Assembly (NCBI RefSeq): GCF_001457775.1
Contig: NZ_CYSG01000022.1
Coordinates: forward strand, 1-61,285
Length of the DNA: 61,285 nucleotides
Source of the DNA: Phaeobacter sp. CECT 5382
Lineage (GTDB): Bacteria; Pseudomonadota; Alphaproteobacteria; Rhodobacterales; Rhodobacteraceae
Direction of reading: 5' to 3'
Shown: one piece after another, positions 46,121-55,769 of the stretch
Layout: the number at the start of each line of letters is the position of its first letter
Position numbering within the stretch: the first letter of the stretch is position 1
The notes under the pieces: generated by a model
What the model was told of the DNA's origin: nothing
Databases searched by the model: none
Seen by the model: the letters and a program-made list of their open reading frames with translations, nothing else
Position numbers and translations under genes: made by a program

Positions 46121-46912
46121 ATGTCAGGAATTTTGACAGGCAAACGCGGATTGATCATGGGCGTAGCCAATGATCGCTCCATCGCCTGGGGCATTGCCAA
46201 GGCCATGTCCGAGGCCGGTGCTGAGCTGGCCTTCACCTATCAGGGTGAGGCCTTTGGTAAACGCCTGGCACCGCTGGCGCAAAGCGTTGGCAGTGATTTC
46301 ATGGTCGATGTCGACGTCACCGATGATGCCTCGCTGGACACAGCCTTTGACCAGCTGGCAACCCGTTGGCCGACGATTGATTTTGTCGTCCATGCCATTG
46401 CCTATTCGGACAAATCCGAACTGACTGGGCGGTTCCTCGATACCAGCCGGGCGAACTTCAAAAACTCGATGGATATCTCGGCCTATTCTTTCATCGAAGT
46501 GGCGCGCCGCGCCCATCCCATGATGGTCGAAAATGGCGGCACTCTGCTGACCCTGACCTATCAGGGCTCCAACCGGGTGGTTCCCAACTACAACGTCATG
46601 GGCGTGGCCAAGGCCGCATTGGAAAGCGCCACCCGCTATCTGGCCAATGACCTTGGCCCTGAAGGCATCCGCGTCAATGCAATCTCTCCTGGTCCGATGA
46701 AGACCCTTGCGGGAGCTGCCATTGGTGGTGCCCGCAAGACCTTCAAGCACACAGCGCAGAACGCGCCGATGCGCGACAATGCCACGCTCGAAGCCGTAGG
46801 CGGCACCGCTGTCTATCTGGCATCTGACGCTGGGGCCTGCACAACTGGCGAAATCATCCGGGTCGACGGTGGCTTTCACGTGTTGGGAATGCCGCAACAG
46901 GATCATCTGTGA
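46121..46912 (+). CDS. fabI: Enoyl-ACP reductase (NADH), FabI type
   Basis: The 263-residue short-chain dehydrogenase reduces enoyl-ACP. GKRGLIMGVANDRSIAWGIA is the NAD site, and the Tyr/Lys pair with the FabI spacing lies in TYQGSNRVVPNYNVMGVAKA. It is co-transcribed with fabB and followed by a terminator. FabI is the target of triclosan and diazaborine in other bacteria. Confidence 0.96.
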   Translation: MSGILTGKRGLIMGVANDRSIAWGIAKAMSEAGAELAFTYQGEAFGKRLAPLAQSVGSDFMVDVDVTDDASLDTAFDQLATRWPTIDFVVHAIAYSDKSELTGRFLDTSRANFKNSMDISAYSFIEVARRAHPMMVENGGTLLTLTYQGSNRVVPNYNVMGVAKAALESATRYLANDLGPEGIRVNAISPGPMKTLAGAAIGGARKTFKHTAQNAPMRDNATLEAVGGTAVYLASDAGACTTGEIIRVDGGFHVLGMPQQDHL

Positions 46913-46941
46913 AGACCTGAACACCAGAGAGAATTTAAACG

Positions 46942-46976
46942 AAAGAGGGCGCCCAACACATGGGCGCCCTCTTTTT
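46942..46976 (+). terminator. Terminator of fabB-fabI
   Basis: AAAGAGGGCGCCC pairs with GGGCGCCCTCTTT around AACACAT, followed by further T. About 30 bases after the fabI stop. It is symmetrical, and the convergent slyD-like gene could use it too. Confidence 0.92.
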
Positions 46977-47016
46977 AGTCGATGCAGTTTAGTCAATGCA
47001 GTGGCTCAAACCCAGA

Positions 47017-47445
47017 TCAGCCGATCGAGACAAGCTCGATGTCAAAGTTGAGATCTTTGCCCGCCAGCGGGTGGTTTGCATCCAAAGTCACGGTCGCCTC
47101 AGTAACCTCAACCACGGTCACAGGCAGCACATGGCCTTCGGGGCTTTGCATCTGCAGCTGAATGCCCACTTCAAGCGGGATATCATCAGGAATGCCTTCG
47201 CGCGGGATGGCTTGACGCGCCTCGGGGTTCAGGGGGCCATAGGCATCTTCCGCCGCAATCTCGAGCCGCTTCTTGTCGCCAACCTTCATGCCTGGAAGGC
47301 CTGCATCCATGCCGCCAATCACATGACCGGCGCCAACGGTGAACTCCAGCGGATCGCGCCCTTCGGAGCTGTCAAAGACAGACCCATCCGTCAATGTGCC
47401 AGTGTAGTGGATCTTGACGGTGTCGCCGTTCTTTACCTCGGTCAT
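47017..47445 (-). CDS. FKBP-type peptidyl-prolyl isomerase, SlyD-like
   Basis: The 142-residue protein begins VKNGDTVKIHYTGTLTDGSVFDSS and keeps the FKBP core (EFTVGAGHVIGGMDAGLPGM). An inserted flap domain (AAEDAYGPLNPEARQAIPRE, LPVTVVEVTEATVTLDANHPLAGK) is the SlyD kind, which adds chaperone activity. The His-rich metal tail of E. coli SlyD is absent. GGAGG before the ATG. Cytoplasmic. Confidence 0.93.
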   Translation of the reverse strand: MTEVKNGDTVKIHYTGTLTDGSVFDSSEGRDPLEFTVGAGHVIGGMDAGLPGMKVGDKKRLEIAAEDAYGPLNPEARQAIPREGIPDDIPLEVGIQLQMQSPEGHVLPVTVVEVTEATVTLDANHPLAGKDLNFDIELVSIG

Positions 47446-47727
47446 AGGACCTCCAGTTGATATACAGGGAAACTAAAGGCGCGCACCCTACAGCCCTTGG
47501 GAACAATGTAAACCCGACTTGCTGCCGCATCTGCGCGTCAATTTCGCTGATTCAACCGCTCAAATCCCCGCATATCGCTATCCTGATTTCTATCCACGTC
47601 TCTATCCAGGCCCAAGTGCAGATCCCCGGATCGTGCAGGAACTGACTGCAAGGAATTGTAACCATCACAACTTCGCACTTTGCGCGTCCACCTTCTCCGT
47701 GACAGGATGCAGGGAACGGAGGATTAC

Positions 47728-48414
47728 ATGCCCATTACCACCTGTGTTTTTGACGCCTATGGCACTCTTTTCGACGTCGCGGCCGCCGCGCGTCAGGCCG
47801 CCGCGGAACCTGAATTTCCGCATCTGCAAGACAGCTGGGTTGAACTGGCCAATCACTGGCGCCTGAAGCAGCTGCAATATACTTGGTTGCGCGCCATAAC
47901 GGATGCCCATTGCGACTTTTGGCAAGTCACCCAAGACGGGCTTGACTGGGCGCTGGAGGCTGCAGCCCTGGCAGGCGATCCCAAACTTCGCCAGCGTCTG
48001 CTGGATCTCTATTGGGAGCTACAGGCCTATGCCGAAGTCCCCGCCATGCTTGCGGCCCTCAAAGAAGCTGGCATGAACACTGCCATTCTGTCCAATGGAT
48101 CACCAAAGATGCTGGATGGGGCAGTGCAGTCCGCAGGTATCGGCGCGGTCCTGGATGATGTGCTCTCGGTGGAAAGCGTCGGTATTTTCAAGCCAGATCA
48201 TAGGGTTTATGATCTGGTCGGTCAGCGCTTTGACTGCGCCAGGGACGAGGTGCTGTTTGTCTCATCCAATGGCTGGGACGCGGCCGGGGCCTCGGGCTAT
48301 GGGTTCACCACCGCCTGGGTCAACCGCGCGGGCGAGCCTGTGGACCGCCTACCCTGGACCCCGGCCCATATCCTGCCCAACCTCATCACCATTCCCGATC
48401 TGGCCAAGCGCTGA
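47728..48414 (+). CDS. HAD-superfamily hydrolase, (S)-2-haloacid dehalogenase type II
   Basis: The 228-residue protein has the nucleophile Asp in CVFDAYGTLFDVAAAA, a Thr/Ser in LSNGSPKML, Lys in GIFKPDHRVYDL and SSNGWDAAGASGYGF for the remaining acids. These match L-2-haloacid dehalogenases that replace halogen with hydroxyl. The ATG at 47728 follows GGAGGATTAC. It is the first of a plus-strand series; a dehalogenase fits marine haloacids, but phosphatase activity is not excluded. Confidence 0.88.
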   Translation: MPITTCVFDAYGTLFDVAAAARQAAAEPEFPHLQDSWVELANHWRLKQLQYTWLRAITDAHCDFWQVTQDGLDWALEAAALAGDPKLRQRLLDLYWELQAYAEVPAMLAALKEAGMNTAILSNGSPKMLDGAVQSAGIGAVLDDVLSVESVGIFKPDHRVYDLVGQRFDCARDEVLFVSSNGWDAAGASGYGFTTAWVNRAGEPVDRLPWTPAHILPNLITIPDLAKR

Positions 48415-48441
48415 CCGATCCAGCGTTTAAGGACCAAGGAT

Positions 48442-49275
48442 ATGAGTAATTTCACCACCACAGACGGGCTGTCGCTGTTATTTGAAGAAAGCGGCACCCC
48501 GACTGGCATACCACTGATCTGTCTTGCAGGTCTGACCCGTGACAGCCGCGATTTTCGTTATTTCGCTCCCCATGCACAGCGCTATCGCCTGATTACGCTC
48601 GATGCGCGCGGGCGGGGGCAGTCCGACCATGATCCGCAGTTTGAAAACTACAACGTACCGCGTGAGGCACAGGACGTGCTGGAACTGATGGACCACCTTG
48701 TCCTGCCTCAGGCCGCCCTCCTCGGGACGTCACGCGGCGGCATGGTTGCGATGATGCTGGCGGCAAGCGCCAAACCGCGCCTTATGGCGGTGATCCTGAA
48801 CGATGTCGGCCCGGTGATCCCGGCGAATGGGATCGAGCGCATCATGCAATACGTAGGCCGTCGCCCAGCTGCCAAAACCCAGGCACAGGCTGCCGAAACT
48901 CTGACGGCGCTGATGGCGCCCGCCTTTGCGGGTGTTCCCGCCCAACGCTGGCGCGAAGAGGTCGAAACCTTTTACGACAGCACACCCCAGGGGCTGCAAC
49001 TGCGCTATGATCCGCGTATCCGTGACGCGCTTCTGGCTCAGGCCGAGGCGGGACCGGTGCCGGATCTCTGGCCGCTGTTTCTGGCCCTGGACGGCCTGCC
49101 CTGCGGTGTCATTCGCGGTGCCAACTCTGATGTGCTCAGCCATGAGACCTATGTCGAAATGCAGGCCCGCCTACCCGCGCTTCAAGCGGTAGAACTGCCT
49201 GGTCGCGGCCATGTACCCTTTCTGGATGAGCCCGCCGCCCTTTCCCTGATACAATCCGTTCTGGAGCAGATCTGA
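48442..49275 (+). CDS. Alpha/beta hydrolase
   Basis: The 277-residue protein has the oxyanion segment LAGLTRDSRDF, the nucleophile Ser in LGTSRGGMVAM and the His in LPGRGHVPFLDEP. Fold length and order suit small-molecule esterases or lactonases. Its stop overlaps the ATG of the next gene by one base (TGATG), so they are coupled. Substrate unknown. Confidence 0.85.
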   Translation: MSNFTTTDGLSLLFEESGTPTGIPLICLAGLTRDSRDFRYFAPHAQRYRLITLDARGRGQSDHDPQFENYNVPREAQDVLELMDHLVLPQAALLGTSRGGMVAMMLAASAKPRLMAVILNDVGPVIPANGIERIMQYVGRRPAAKTQAQAAETLTALMAPAFAGVPAQRWREEVETFYDSTPQGLQLRYDPRIRDALLAQAEAGPVPDLWPLFLALDGLPCGVIRGANSDVLSHETYVEMQARLPALQAVELPGRGHVPFLDEPAALSLIQSVLEQI

Positions 49276-50252
49276 TGTCCAACTTTGCCATGATCCAAGC
49301 CGCCGCCGCCCGCCTGGACGGACAGGCCCGTGTCACGCCGATGCTCTCGTCTCCGTTTCTGGATGAGATCGCCGGACGCCGGGTTCTGGTCAAAGCTGAA
49401 TGCCTGCAGCACACGGGTTCGTTCAAGTTTCGCGGCGGCTGGGCGGCTGTCTCGGCGCTTTCACCGGCGGAGCGCGCGCGCGGTGTTATCGCCTATTCCA
49501 GCGGCAACCACGCCCAGGGTGTTGCCGCCGCCGCCAAAGCCCATGGGGTTGCTGCCGTCATTTTGATGCCCGCCGATGCACCGCAGTTGAAGATCGACAA
49601 CACCCGCGCCTTGGGCGCAGAGGTGGTGCTCTATGACCGCGCCGGGGGCGAAGACCGCGATGCCATTGGTCATGATCTGGCACAGGATCGCGGCTTGACG
49701 CTGATCAAACCCTACGACGAACCCGAAGTGATTGCAGGACAGGGGACTACCGGGTTGGAAATCGCCGAACAGGCCGCCGCCCAGGGGGTGACCAGCGGCG
49801 ATGTTCTGGTCTGCTGCGGCGGTGGTGGGCTGACCAGTGGTATCGCCCTGGCACTCGAAGGCCTCGGCTCGGATCTCAGGGTGCGCCCGGTGGAGCCAAA
49901 GGGTTTTGACGATGTGGCAAGATCGCTGGCCAGTGGCGAAATCCAGACCAATGCGCAGATCTCAGGCTCGATCTGCGACGCCATCCTGACACCCGCGCCC
50001 GGCGCGCTGACCTTTCCCGTGCTGCAACGCCTGTGTGGCGCCGGGATCACCGTGAGCGAAGACGAAGCCATGCACGCCATGGCACTTGCCTTTCTGCGCC
50101 TGAAGATCGTGATCGAACCCGGCGGCGCTGTCGCCCTAGCGGCAGCCCTGTTTCATGGCGACAAGATCGAGGGCAACGCGGTGATCGCACTGGCCACTGG
50201 TGGCAATGTCGACGCCGCCCTGTTCCAGCGTGCCCTCAGCACCTATGCTTGA
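49275..50252 (+). CDS. Threonine/serine dehydratase-like PLP enzyme
   Basis: The 325-residue fold type II PLP enzyme has the Schiff-base Lys in HTGSFKFRGGWA, SSGNHAQGVA for the substrate and CCGGGGLTSG for the PLP phosphate. There is no regulatory ACT domain, so it is a catabolic type. Substrate may be threonine, serine or 3-hydroxyaspartate. It is coupled to the alpha/beta hydrolase before it; the next gene follows after 36 bases. Confidence 0.88.
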   Translation: MSNFAMIQAAAARLDGQARVTPMLSSPFLDEIAGRRVLVKAECLQHTGSFKFRGGWAAVSALSPAERARGVIAYSSGNHAQGVAAAAKAHGVAAVILMPADAPQLKIDNTRALGAEVVLYDRAGGEDRDAIGHDLAQDRGLTLIKPYDEPEVIAGQGTTGLEIAEQAAAQGVTSGDVLVCCGGGGLTSGIALALEGLGSDLRVRPVEPKGFDDVARSLASGEIQTNAQISGSICDAILTPAPGALTFPVLQRLCGAGITVSEDEAMHAMALAFLRLKIVIEPGGAVALAAALFHGDKIEGNAVIALATGGNVDAALFQRALSTYA

Positions 50253-50288
50253 CGCAGCAGGTCAGAATTTTAGCGAAGGGAAACCCAG

Positions 50289-51500
50289 ATGAGCCGTTTC
50301 ACCATTGCCTCTTTCAACGTGAAAAACCTGATTGGCCCGGATCAGGAATATTACAAGTTCCAAAACTACACCCCCGAAGAATACGCCTGGAAATCCGACT
50401 GGATGGCAGACCAGTTGCTGACGCTGGACGCCGATATTGTCGGCTTTCAGGAGATCTTCGAAGAAGAGCCCCTACGCGCGGTGATCGCCGAGGCAGACAA
50501 GCGCGGCATAGAGGCCAATGCCGCCACGGTTCCCGACCGCTCCAAGCGCTATCACCGCAAGGCAATCTTTCGCAAATTGGCCTATGGCCCCTATGGTAGC
50601 GGCGGTCTGGCCTTTGCGCCCAACGTGAATGACACCGACACACCCGGCCAGCGCCGTCCTGGCCTCGCGATCCTGTCGCGCTTTGGCTTTGTCGGCACGC
50701 CTGAGGTGATCCAGGAGTTGGAACACCCGCTGGATATCCCGATGTCGGATCTGGGCGGCGACGAGGACGCGGGCTATTTCACCCTGCGCCGCCTGTCGCG
50801 ACCGATCCTCAAGGCGCGTATTCCCATCAATGGCCAGGTGGTCACCGTCTTCAACTGCCACCTGAAATCAAAATTGGGCGAATTCATCACCCCAGCAGGT
50901 GCACCCTTTGCGCCCGAAGCGGTGCTCACGGCCTATGATCCGGCGGGGCGGGCATTGGGCGCGTTGCGGGCCGCGCTGCGCCGCATGGGAGAGGCCTGGG
51001 TGCTGCGCCGCGCCATTCTGGACGAGCTGGAACAGGACCGGCCTGTTATGGTGCTCGGGGATTTCAACGATGGCGAACATGCCGTCAGCAGCGAAATCAT
51101 CTCAGGCGAGGTGCCGTTTCGCAACTATTCCTGGATGCTGCGACACGATGCCAAACACGGCAGTGATCGCTATAGCAGCAAGGAAAACACCCAGATCGTT
51201 GAAGCTATCGACAAGGTCCGACTGCGGGCTGCAGAAAAGATCTTTCTCAAACGCTCCCTGCGTGATGTGGTCTACACCACGGCTTTTGGCGGTGTGCATG
51301 AAAGCATCGACCAGATCTACATGTCGCGTCATTTCGACCCTGAATGGTCGGGTGCTACAGGCAAGATGCATTACTTCAGCGTCTTCAATGATCATCTGAC
51401 CGATGGCAGCCACCCCGAAGCACCCTACAATAAGCTTGCCTCGGACCACGGCCAGATCATGGCGCATATGGAGCTGCTTACCCCTGAAACGCCCGAATAG
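50289..51500 (+). CDS. Endonuclease/exonuclease/phosphatase (EEP) family protein
   Basis: The 403-residue protein has the EEP residues in SFNVKNL, VGFQEIFEE, NCHLKSKL, LGDFNDGEH and ASDHGQIMAH. The metal-dependent phosphodiesterase fold is therefore complete, with an insertion between residues 200 and 260. No signal peptide. Could be a nuclease or a lipid/small-molecule phosphodiesterase. AAGGGAAACCCAG before the ATG. Confidence 0.85.
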   Translation: MSRFTIASFNVKNLIGPDQEYYKFQNYTPEEYAWKSDWMADQLLTLDADIVGFQEIFEEEPLRAVIAEADKRGIEANAATVPDRSKRYHRKAIFRKLAYGPYGSGGLAFAPNVNDTDTPGQRRPGLAILSRFGFVGTPEVIQELEHPLDIPMSDLGGDEDAGYFTLRRLSRPILKARIPINGQVVTVFNCHLKSKLGEFITPAGAPFAPEAVLTAYDPAGRALGALRAALRRMGEAWVLRRAILDELEQDRPVMVLGDFNDGEHAVSSEIISGEVPFRNYSWMLRHDAKHGSDRYSSKENTQIVEAIDKVRLRAAEKIFLKRSLRDVVYTTAFGGVHESIDQIYMSRHFDPEWSGATGKMHYFSVFNDHLTDGSHPEAPYNKLASDHGQIMAHMELLTPETPE

Positions 51501-51578
51501 GCCAATCCGGGCTGGAACGGGCTTTACCCTGCTTAGGCACCTCCCTAAATTGCGCGCCATATTTACCGGAGAAAGTGC

Positions 51579-52370
51579 ATGCAGATCGCAGACCTGGGCG
51601 ATGTCCAGCTTCACTACCAAATCGATGGCGACCCAAACGGGGCGCCCATCGTTTTTGCCAATTCCCTTGGCACCGACCTGCGGGTTTGGGACGCCGTGGT
51701 GGAACGTCTGCCTGCCGGGTTGAAGGTCATTCGCTATGACAAGCGCGGCCACGGCCTGTCCTCTTGTCCGGATGCGCCCTATTCCATGGGTTCGCTGGTG
51801 CGAGATGCCGAACGGCTGCTGGATCATCTGGCGGTACGCGATTGCGTCTTTGTCGGCCTGTCTATTGGCGGCATGATCGCACAGGGGCTGGCGGTGAAAC
51901 GCCTGGATCAGGTGCGCGCATTGGTGCTCTCCAATACCGCCGCCAAGATCGGCACTGCCGAGATGTGGCAGGACCGGGTCAAAGCGGTCACCGATCATGG
52001 CATCGAGCCTTTGGCCGATAGCGTGATGGAACGCTGGTTTGCCCGTGGTTTTCGCGCCAAACCAGAGCTACAGCTCTGGCGCAATATGCTGGTGCAGCAA
52101 TCACGTAGTGGCTATGCAGGCTGCTGCGCCGCCATTGCAGGCACCGATTTTTACACTCCTACCAGCGGGTTACGCCTGCCTTGCCTTGGCTTTGCCGGTT
52201 CTGAGGATGGCGCAACCCCACCTGATCTGGTACGTGAAACCGTTGATCTGATCCCCGGTAGCCAGTTCCATCTGATCCGCCGCGCGGGCCACATTCCCTG
52301 CGTTGAGCAGCCCGATGAATATGCCATCCGCCTGACACAGTTTTTGCAGGAGACCGGACACATTGGCTGA
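51579..52370 (+). CDS. pcaD: 3-oxoadipate enol-lactonase
   Basis: The 263-residue alpha/beta hydrolase has the features of PcaD: FANSLGTDLRVWD, YDKRGHGLS, nucleophile in VGLSIGGMIAQGLA, and His in RAGHIPCVEQP. It opens the enol-lactone in the protocatechuate branch of the beta-ketoadipate pathway. CCGGAGAAA precedes the ATG. It overlaps the next hydrolase by eight bases. pcaB follows one gene later, which supports the call. Confidence 0.9.
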   Translation: MQIADLGDVQLHYQIDGDPNGAPIVFANSLGTDLRVWDAVVERLPAGLKVIRYDKRGHGLSSCPDAPYSMGSLVRDAERLLDHLAVRDCVFVGLSIGGMIAQGLAVKRLDQVRALVLSNTAAKIGTAEMWQDRVKAVTDHGIEPLADSVMERWFARGFRAKPELQLWRNMLVQQSRSGYAGCCAAIAGTDFYTPTSGLRLPCLGFAGSEDGATPPDLVRETVDLIPGSQFHLIRRAGHIPCVEQPDEYAIRLTQFLQETGHIG

Positions 52371-53085
52371 TATTCTATTGATCCACGGATCCTGCCATGG
52401 CGCCTGGTGCTGGCGTGATCTGACCCCAGCACTGGAGGCGCGCGGCCATACTGTGCGCACAATCGATCTCCCAGGAAACGGCAGCGGTCATGAAAACGAA
52501 CGCGATCTGGGCCAGGTCACCCTACAGGAAAGCGCTGAAGCGATCTTGGCAGCAACCACACCAGACACGTTGGTGCTGGGCCATTCTTGGGCTGGCTATC
52601 CCATCTCTGCCGCAGCCGAAATCAACCCACAGGCCATGCGCGGATTGATCTATCTTTGTGCCTATGTGCCGCGTTCAGACCTGTCGCTGATCGACATGCG
52701 CAAAGCCGGACCGCGCCAGACCATTGGCTCAGCTGCCATCAAGGATCCCACAGGCACCAGCTACACCATTGATACTGCTGAAGCGCCGCGTCTGTTCTAC
52801 CATGACTGCCCCGCCGAGGCCGTCGCCTATGCCCTGCCCCGGCTATGCCCGCAGGCCATCAAGCCACAGGACACCCCGCTGACGCTGGGCGAAAACTGGC
52901 AAAACACAGCCAAGGCCTATATTCGCTGCACGAATGACCAGACGATCCCGCCGGAGTATCAAGCCGAAATGGTGGCTGACTGGCCCCGGGACATGGTTCA
53001 CGACATGCACTGCTCTCATTCGCCCTTTTTCGCCGACCCAGAGGGTCTGGCTGATCTCATCGGGCAAATCGCAAAGGACATCTGA
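52363..53085 (+). CDS. Alpha/beta hydrolase, plant-esterase-like
   Basis: The 240-residue protein starts with ILLIHGSCHGAWCWRDL and has the nucleophile in LVLGHSWAGYPIS and His in DMHCSHSPFFADPEG, the arrangement of small esterases such as methyl-salicylate esterase or hydroxynitrile lyase. The start is TTG at 52363 in the 3' end of pcaD. It ends in TGATG with pcaB. In this place it may supply an aromatic acid from an ester (inference). Confidence 0.8.
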   Translation: MADILLIHGSCHGAWCWRDLTPALEARGHTVRTIDLPGNGSGHENERDLGQVTLQESAEAILAATTPDTLVLGHSWAGYPISAAAEINPQAMRGLIYLCAYVPRSDLSLIDMRKAGPRQTIGSAAIKDPTGTSYTIDTAEAPRLFYHDCPAEAVAYALPRLCPQAIKPQDTPLTLGENWQNTAKAYIRCTNDQTIPPEYQAEMVADWPRDMVHDMHCSHSPFFADPEGLADLIGQIAKDI

Positions 53086-54422
53086 TGGCGGCTTCGGTCT
53101 TTGACAGCCAGATCTATGGCGACCTCTTCACCTCTGGCGACGTTGGTCGCCTGTTCACCGATACTGCTGAAACCCGCGCTATGCTGCTGGTCGAGGGCGC
53201 ACTAGCCAAAGCGCAGGGTGCGCGCGGCGAGATCCCCGAGCTCAGCGCGGCGGCAATTGGCCGGGCAGTGATGGAAGTGGCAATGGATCCCGGCACCATC
53301 CGCAAGCCAACCGGTCAGAACGGCGTGCCGGTTCCCGGCCTTGTCGCCGCCTTTCGCGCCGAGATGAACGCGCCGGAACACGCGCAATATGTGCATTGGG
53401 GGGCCACCTCGCAGGATATCATGGACACAGGCCTGATGCTGCGACTGCGTCAGGCACTGGCGCTGATCGAGGATGATCTGAAACTGGCGCTGGCCTCTTT
53501 GGGCAAATTGGCCCGTGACCACGCCAAACTGCCGATGCCAGCGCGCACCTATGGCCAGCATGCCACTCCTACCAGTTTTGGCGCGACTGTCGCCGCTTGG
53601 GGGGCACCGCTGCTGGATCTGCTGGCAGAGCTGCCTGGTCTGCGCAAATCCTGCTTGCTGATCTCGCTGTCAGGCGCGGCAGGCACGGCTGGTGCTCTGG
53701 GCCCCAATGCGGCAGAAATTCGCGCCGATATGGCCAAGGCACTTGGTCTGAATGACCCGGAGCGCAGCTGGCACAGTGATCGCGGCCCCCTGTTGCGGCT
53801 GATGGACTGGATGGTGCGGGTGAACCTCGCGCTTGGGAAATTGGGCGAAGACTGCATCGCCCTGGTGCAGACTGGTATTGGCGAATTATCACTGGGTGGT
53901 TCTGGGGCGTCGTCGACTATGCCCCAAAAGCAGAACCCGGTCGCCCCTTCGGCGCTGGTGGCGCTGGCGCGTCAAGGCACTGGTCTGCTGTCGATCCTGC
54001 ACGGCAGCGCTGTGCAGCAGCATCAGCGCGACGGGGCCGCCTGGTTTAGCGAATGGCTGTGCCTGCCGCAGATCACGCTGGGCGCCGCAAGTTCTGCCCG
54101 CATTGGCCGGGATCTCTGTGCTGGGATCACCCCGGTGGAGGCCGCGATGACTGCGGCTCTTGCCTCGGGACTTGATATGATCAACGCCGAAGCGCTGAGC
54201 TTTGCCCTGGCTGAACCCCTGCCCCGCCCCGAAGCACAGGCGCAGGTCAAAACCCTGTGCCGCGAATCTGGCGCCACCGGGCGCGCTCTCAGCGAGCTGG
54301 TTGCGCGGGACTATCCGGATCTGGACAGCTCGCACCTGTTTGACCCGGCTGCCCAGCTTGGCGCTGCCCCTGCGGAAGCCTTGCGTTTTTCCAGTAAAGT
54401 GACGGAACTGTCTCAGACCTGA
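53085..54422 (+). CDS. pcaB: 3-carboxy-cis,cis-muconate cycloisomerase
   Basis: The 445-residue aspartase/fumarase-superfamily enzyme has YVHWGATSQDIMDTG, TYGQHATPTSFG and the signature SGASSTMPQKQNPVAPSA. It converts 3-carboxymuconate to the lactone in protocatechuate degradation. Length fits. It overlaps the previous stop. The protocatechuate dioxygenase (pcaGH) and pcaC are not in the window. Confidence 0.94.
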   Translation: MAASVFDSQIYGDLFTSGDVGRLFTDTAETRAMLLVEGALAKAQGARGEIPELSAAAIGRAVMEVAMDPGTIRKPTGQNGVPVPGLVAAFRAEMNAPEHAQYVHWGATSQDIMDTGLMLRLRQALALIEDDLKLALASLGKLARDHAKLPMPARTYGQHATPTSFGATVAAWGAPLLDLLAELPGLRKSCLLISLSGAAGTAGALGPNAAEIRADMAKALGLNDPERSWHSDRGPLLRLMDWMVRVNLALGKLGEDCIALVQTGIGELSLGGSGASSTMPQKQNPVAPSALVALARQGTGLLSILHGSAVQQHQRDGAAWFSEWLCLPQITLGAASSARIGRDLCAGITPVEAAMTAALASGLDMINAEALSFALAEPLPRPEAQAQVKTLCRESGATGRALSELVARDYPDLDSSHLFDPAAQLGAAPAEALRFSSKVTELSQT

Positions 54423-54479
54423 TGGCCAAGCCCGGCCGCTGCGTCACCAAGTCGTGATTTCATCAAAAGACGAGTGCTG

Positions 54480-55679
54480 ATGCGCCTGCCCCTGATCTTT
54501 GTACTCACCACCGTGATGATTGATGCCATGGGCATTGGTCTGATCATGCCAATCATGCCCAACCTTCTGGTCGAGGTGCAGGGCGGCAGTCTGGCGGATG
54601 CGGCGATCTGGGGTGGTATCCTCAGCACCGCCTTTGCGGTGATGCAGTTTCTGTTCAGCCCAGTACTGGGCTCCCTTTCGGATGCCTATGGGCGCCGTCC
54701 TGTGCTGCTGATCTCGCTATTCATCATGGCACTGGACTATCTGGTTATGGCGCTGGCGGGCTCGCTCTGGCTGCTGCTGATCGGGCGTCTGGTAGGTGGC
54801 ATCACTGCCGCCACCCATGCCACCGCCGGGGCCTATATCGCCGATATTTCCAAACCCGCGGAAAAGGCCGCCAATTTCGGCCTACTCGGCGCGGCCTTTG
54901 GCGCCGGATTTGTCCTCGGGCCGCTGATCGGCGGTCTGTTAGGAGAGATGGGCACCCGCGCGCCGTTTTATGCGGCTGCCGTTCTGGCCGGCCTCAACTT
55001 TGCCCTTGGCTGGTTCGTGATGCGCGAAACCGTCACGGATGATACCCGCCGGGCCTTTGACTGGCGCCGGGCCAATCCCTTTGGCGCTTTTCGCGCCATG
55101 GCCAGCATTCCGGGCATCAAAGGTCTGTTGTGGGTCTATTTCCTGTACTCCGTGGCGATCTATGTCTACCCGGCGATCTGGTCTTATTTCACCGCTGAAC
55201 AGTTTGGCTGGCAGCCGCAGATGATTGGCGTCTCGCTGGCGATCTATGGGATTTCCATGGCCTTGGTGCAGGGCTGGCTGCTGCGCCATGTGGTGCGCTG
55301 GGTCGGCGAACGGCGCACGGTGATCTGGGGGCAGGTCTTTGACTTTGTCGCTTTTGGCATCCTTGCCGTTATCACCAGCGGCAATCTGGCGCTGGCGCTG
55401 ATCCCAATCTCGGCCCTTGGTGCCTTGGTGCAGCCCGCGCTGCAGGGGTTAATGTCGCGCGCCGTCGCCGACAACCAGCAAGGTGAGCTGCAGGGCGTGA
55501 TGACGGCTGTCCATGCGCTGTCGATGGTGGTGTCGCCACTGATGATGACAGCCGCTTTCGCACAGTTCTCCGACAGGGATACCGCTTACTATCTGCCCGG
55601 TGCGCCGTTTCTTTTGGCACTGGTCCTGATGATCATCGGCTGCCTCGTCTTTTTGCGCACGCGCCCTTCCGTGACGTAA
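54480..55679 (+). CDS. MFS transporter, TetA-like (TCR family)
   Basis: The 399-residue protein has 12 hydrophobic helices and the loop 2-3 motif GSLSDAYGRRPVLL. Helix 1 reads FVLTTVMIDAMGIGLIMPIMP, helix 4 GRLVGGITAATHATAGAYIAD, as in TetA exporters. It may export a catabolic intermediate or drug. The ATG at 54480 is chosen over GTG 54474. It follows pcaB by about 55 bases. Confidence 0.88.
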   Translation: MRLPLIFVLTTVMIDAMGIGLIMPIMPNLLVEVQGGSLADAAIWGGILSTAFAVMQFLFSPVLGSLSDAYGRRPVLLISLFIMALDYLVMALAGSLWLLLIGRLVGGITAATHATAGAYIADISKPAEKAANFGLLGAAFGAGFVLGPLIGGLLGEMGTRAPFYAAAVLAGLNFALGWFVMRETVTDDTRRAFDWRRANPFGAFRAMASIPGIKGLLWVYFLYSVAIYVYPAIWSYFTAEQFGWQPQMIGVSLAIYGISMALVQGWLLRHVVRWVGERRTVIWGQVFDFVAFGILAVITSGNLALALIPISALGALVQPALQGLMSRAVADNQQGELQGVMTAVHALSMVVSPLMMTAAFAQFSDRDTAYYLPGAPFLLALVLMIIGCLVFLRTRPSVT

Positions 55680-55769
55680 AAACGGCAGCCTACGGCGCAG
55701 GCCTGACGGTTTCGCGCTTGCAGTAGATCTCCCCCCGCGCCACCGTGCATCAAAACAGGGAGTGAGATC

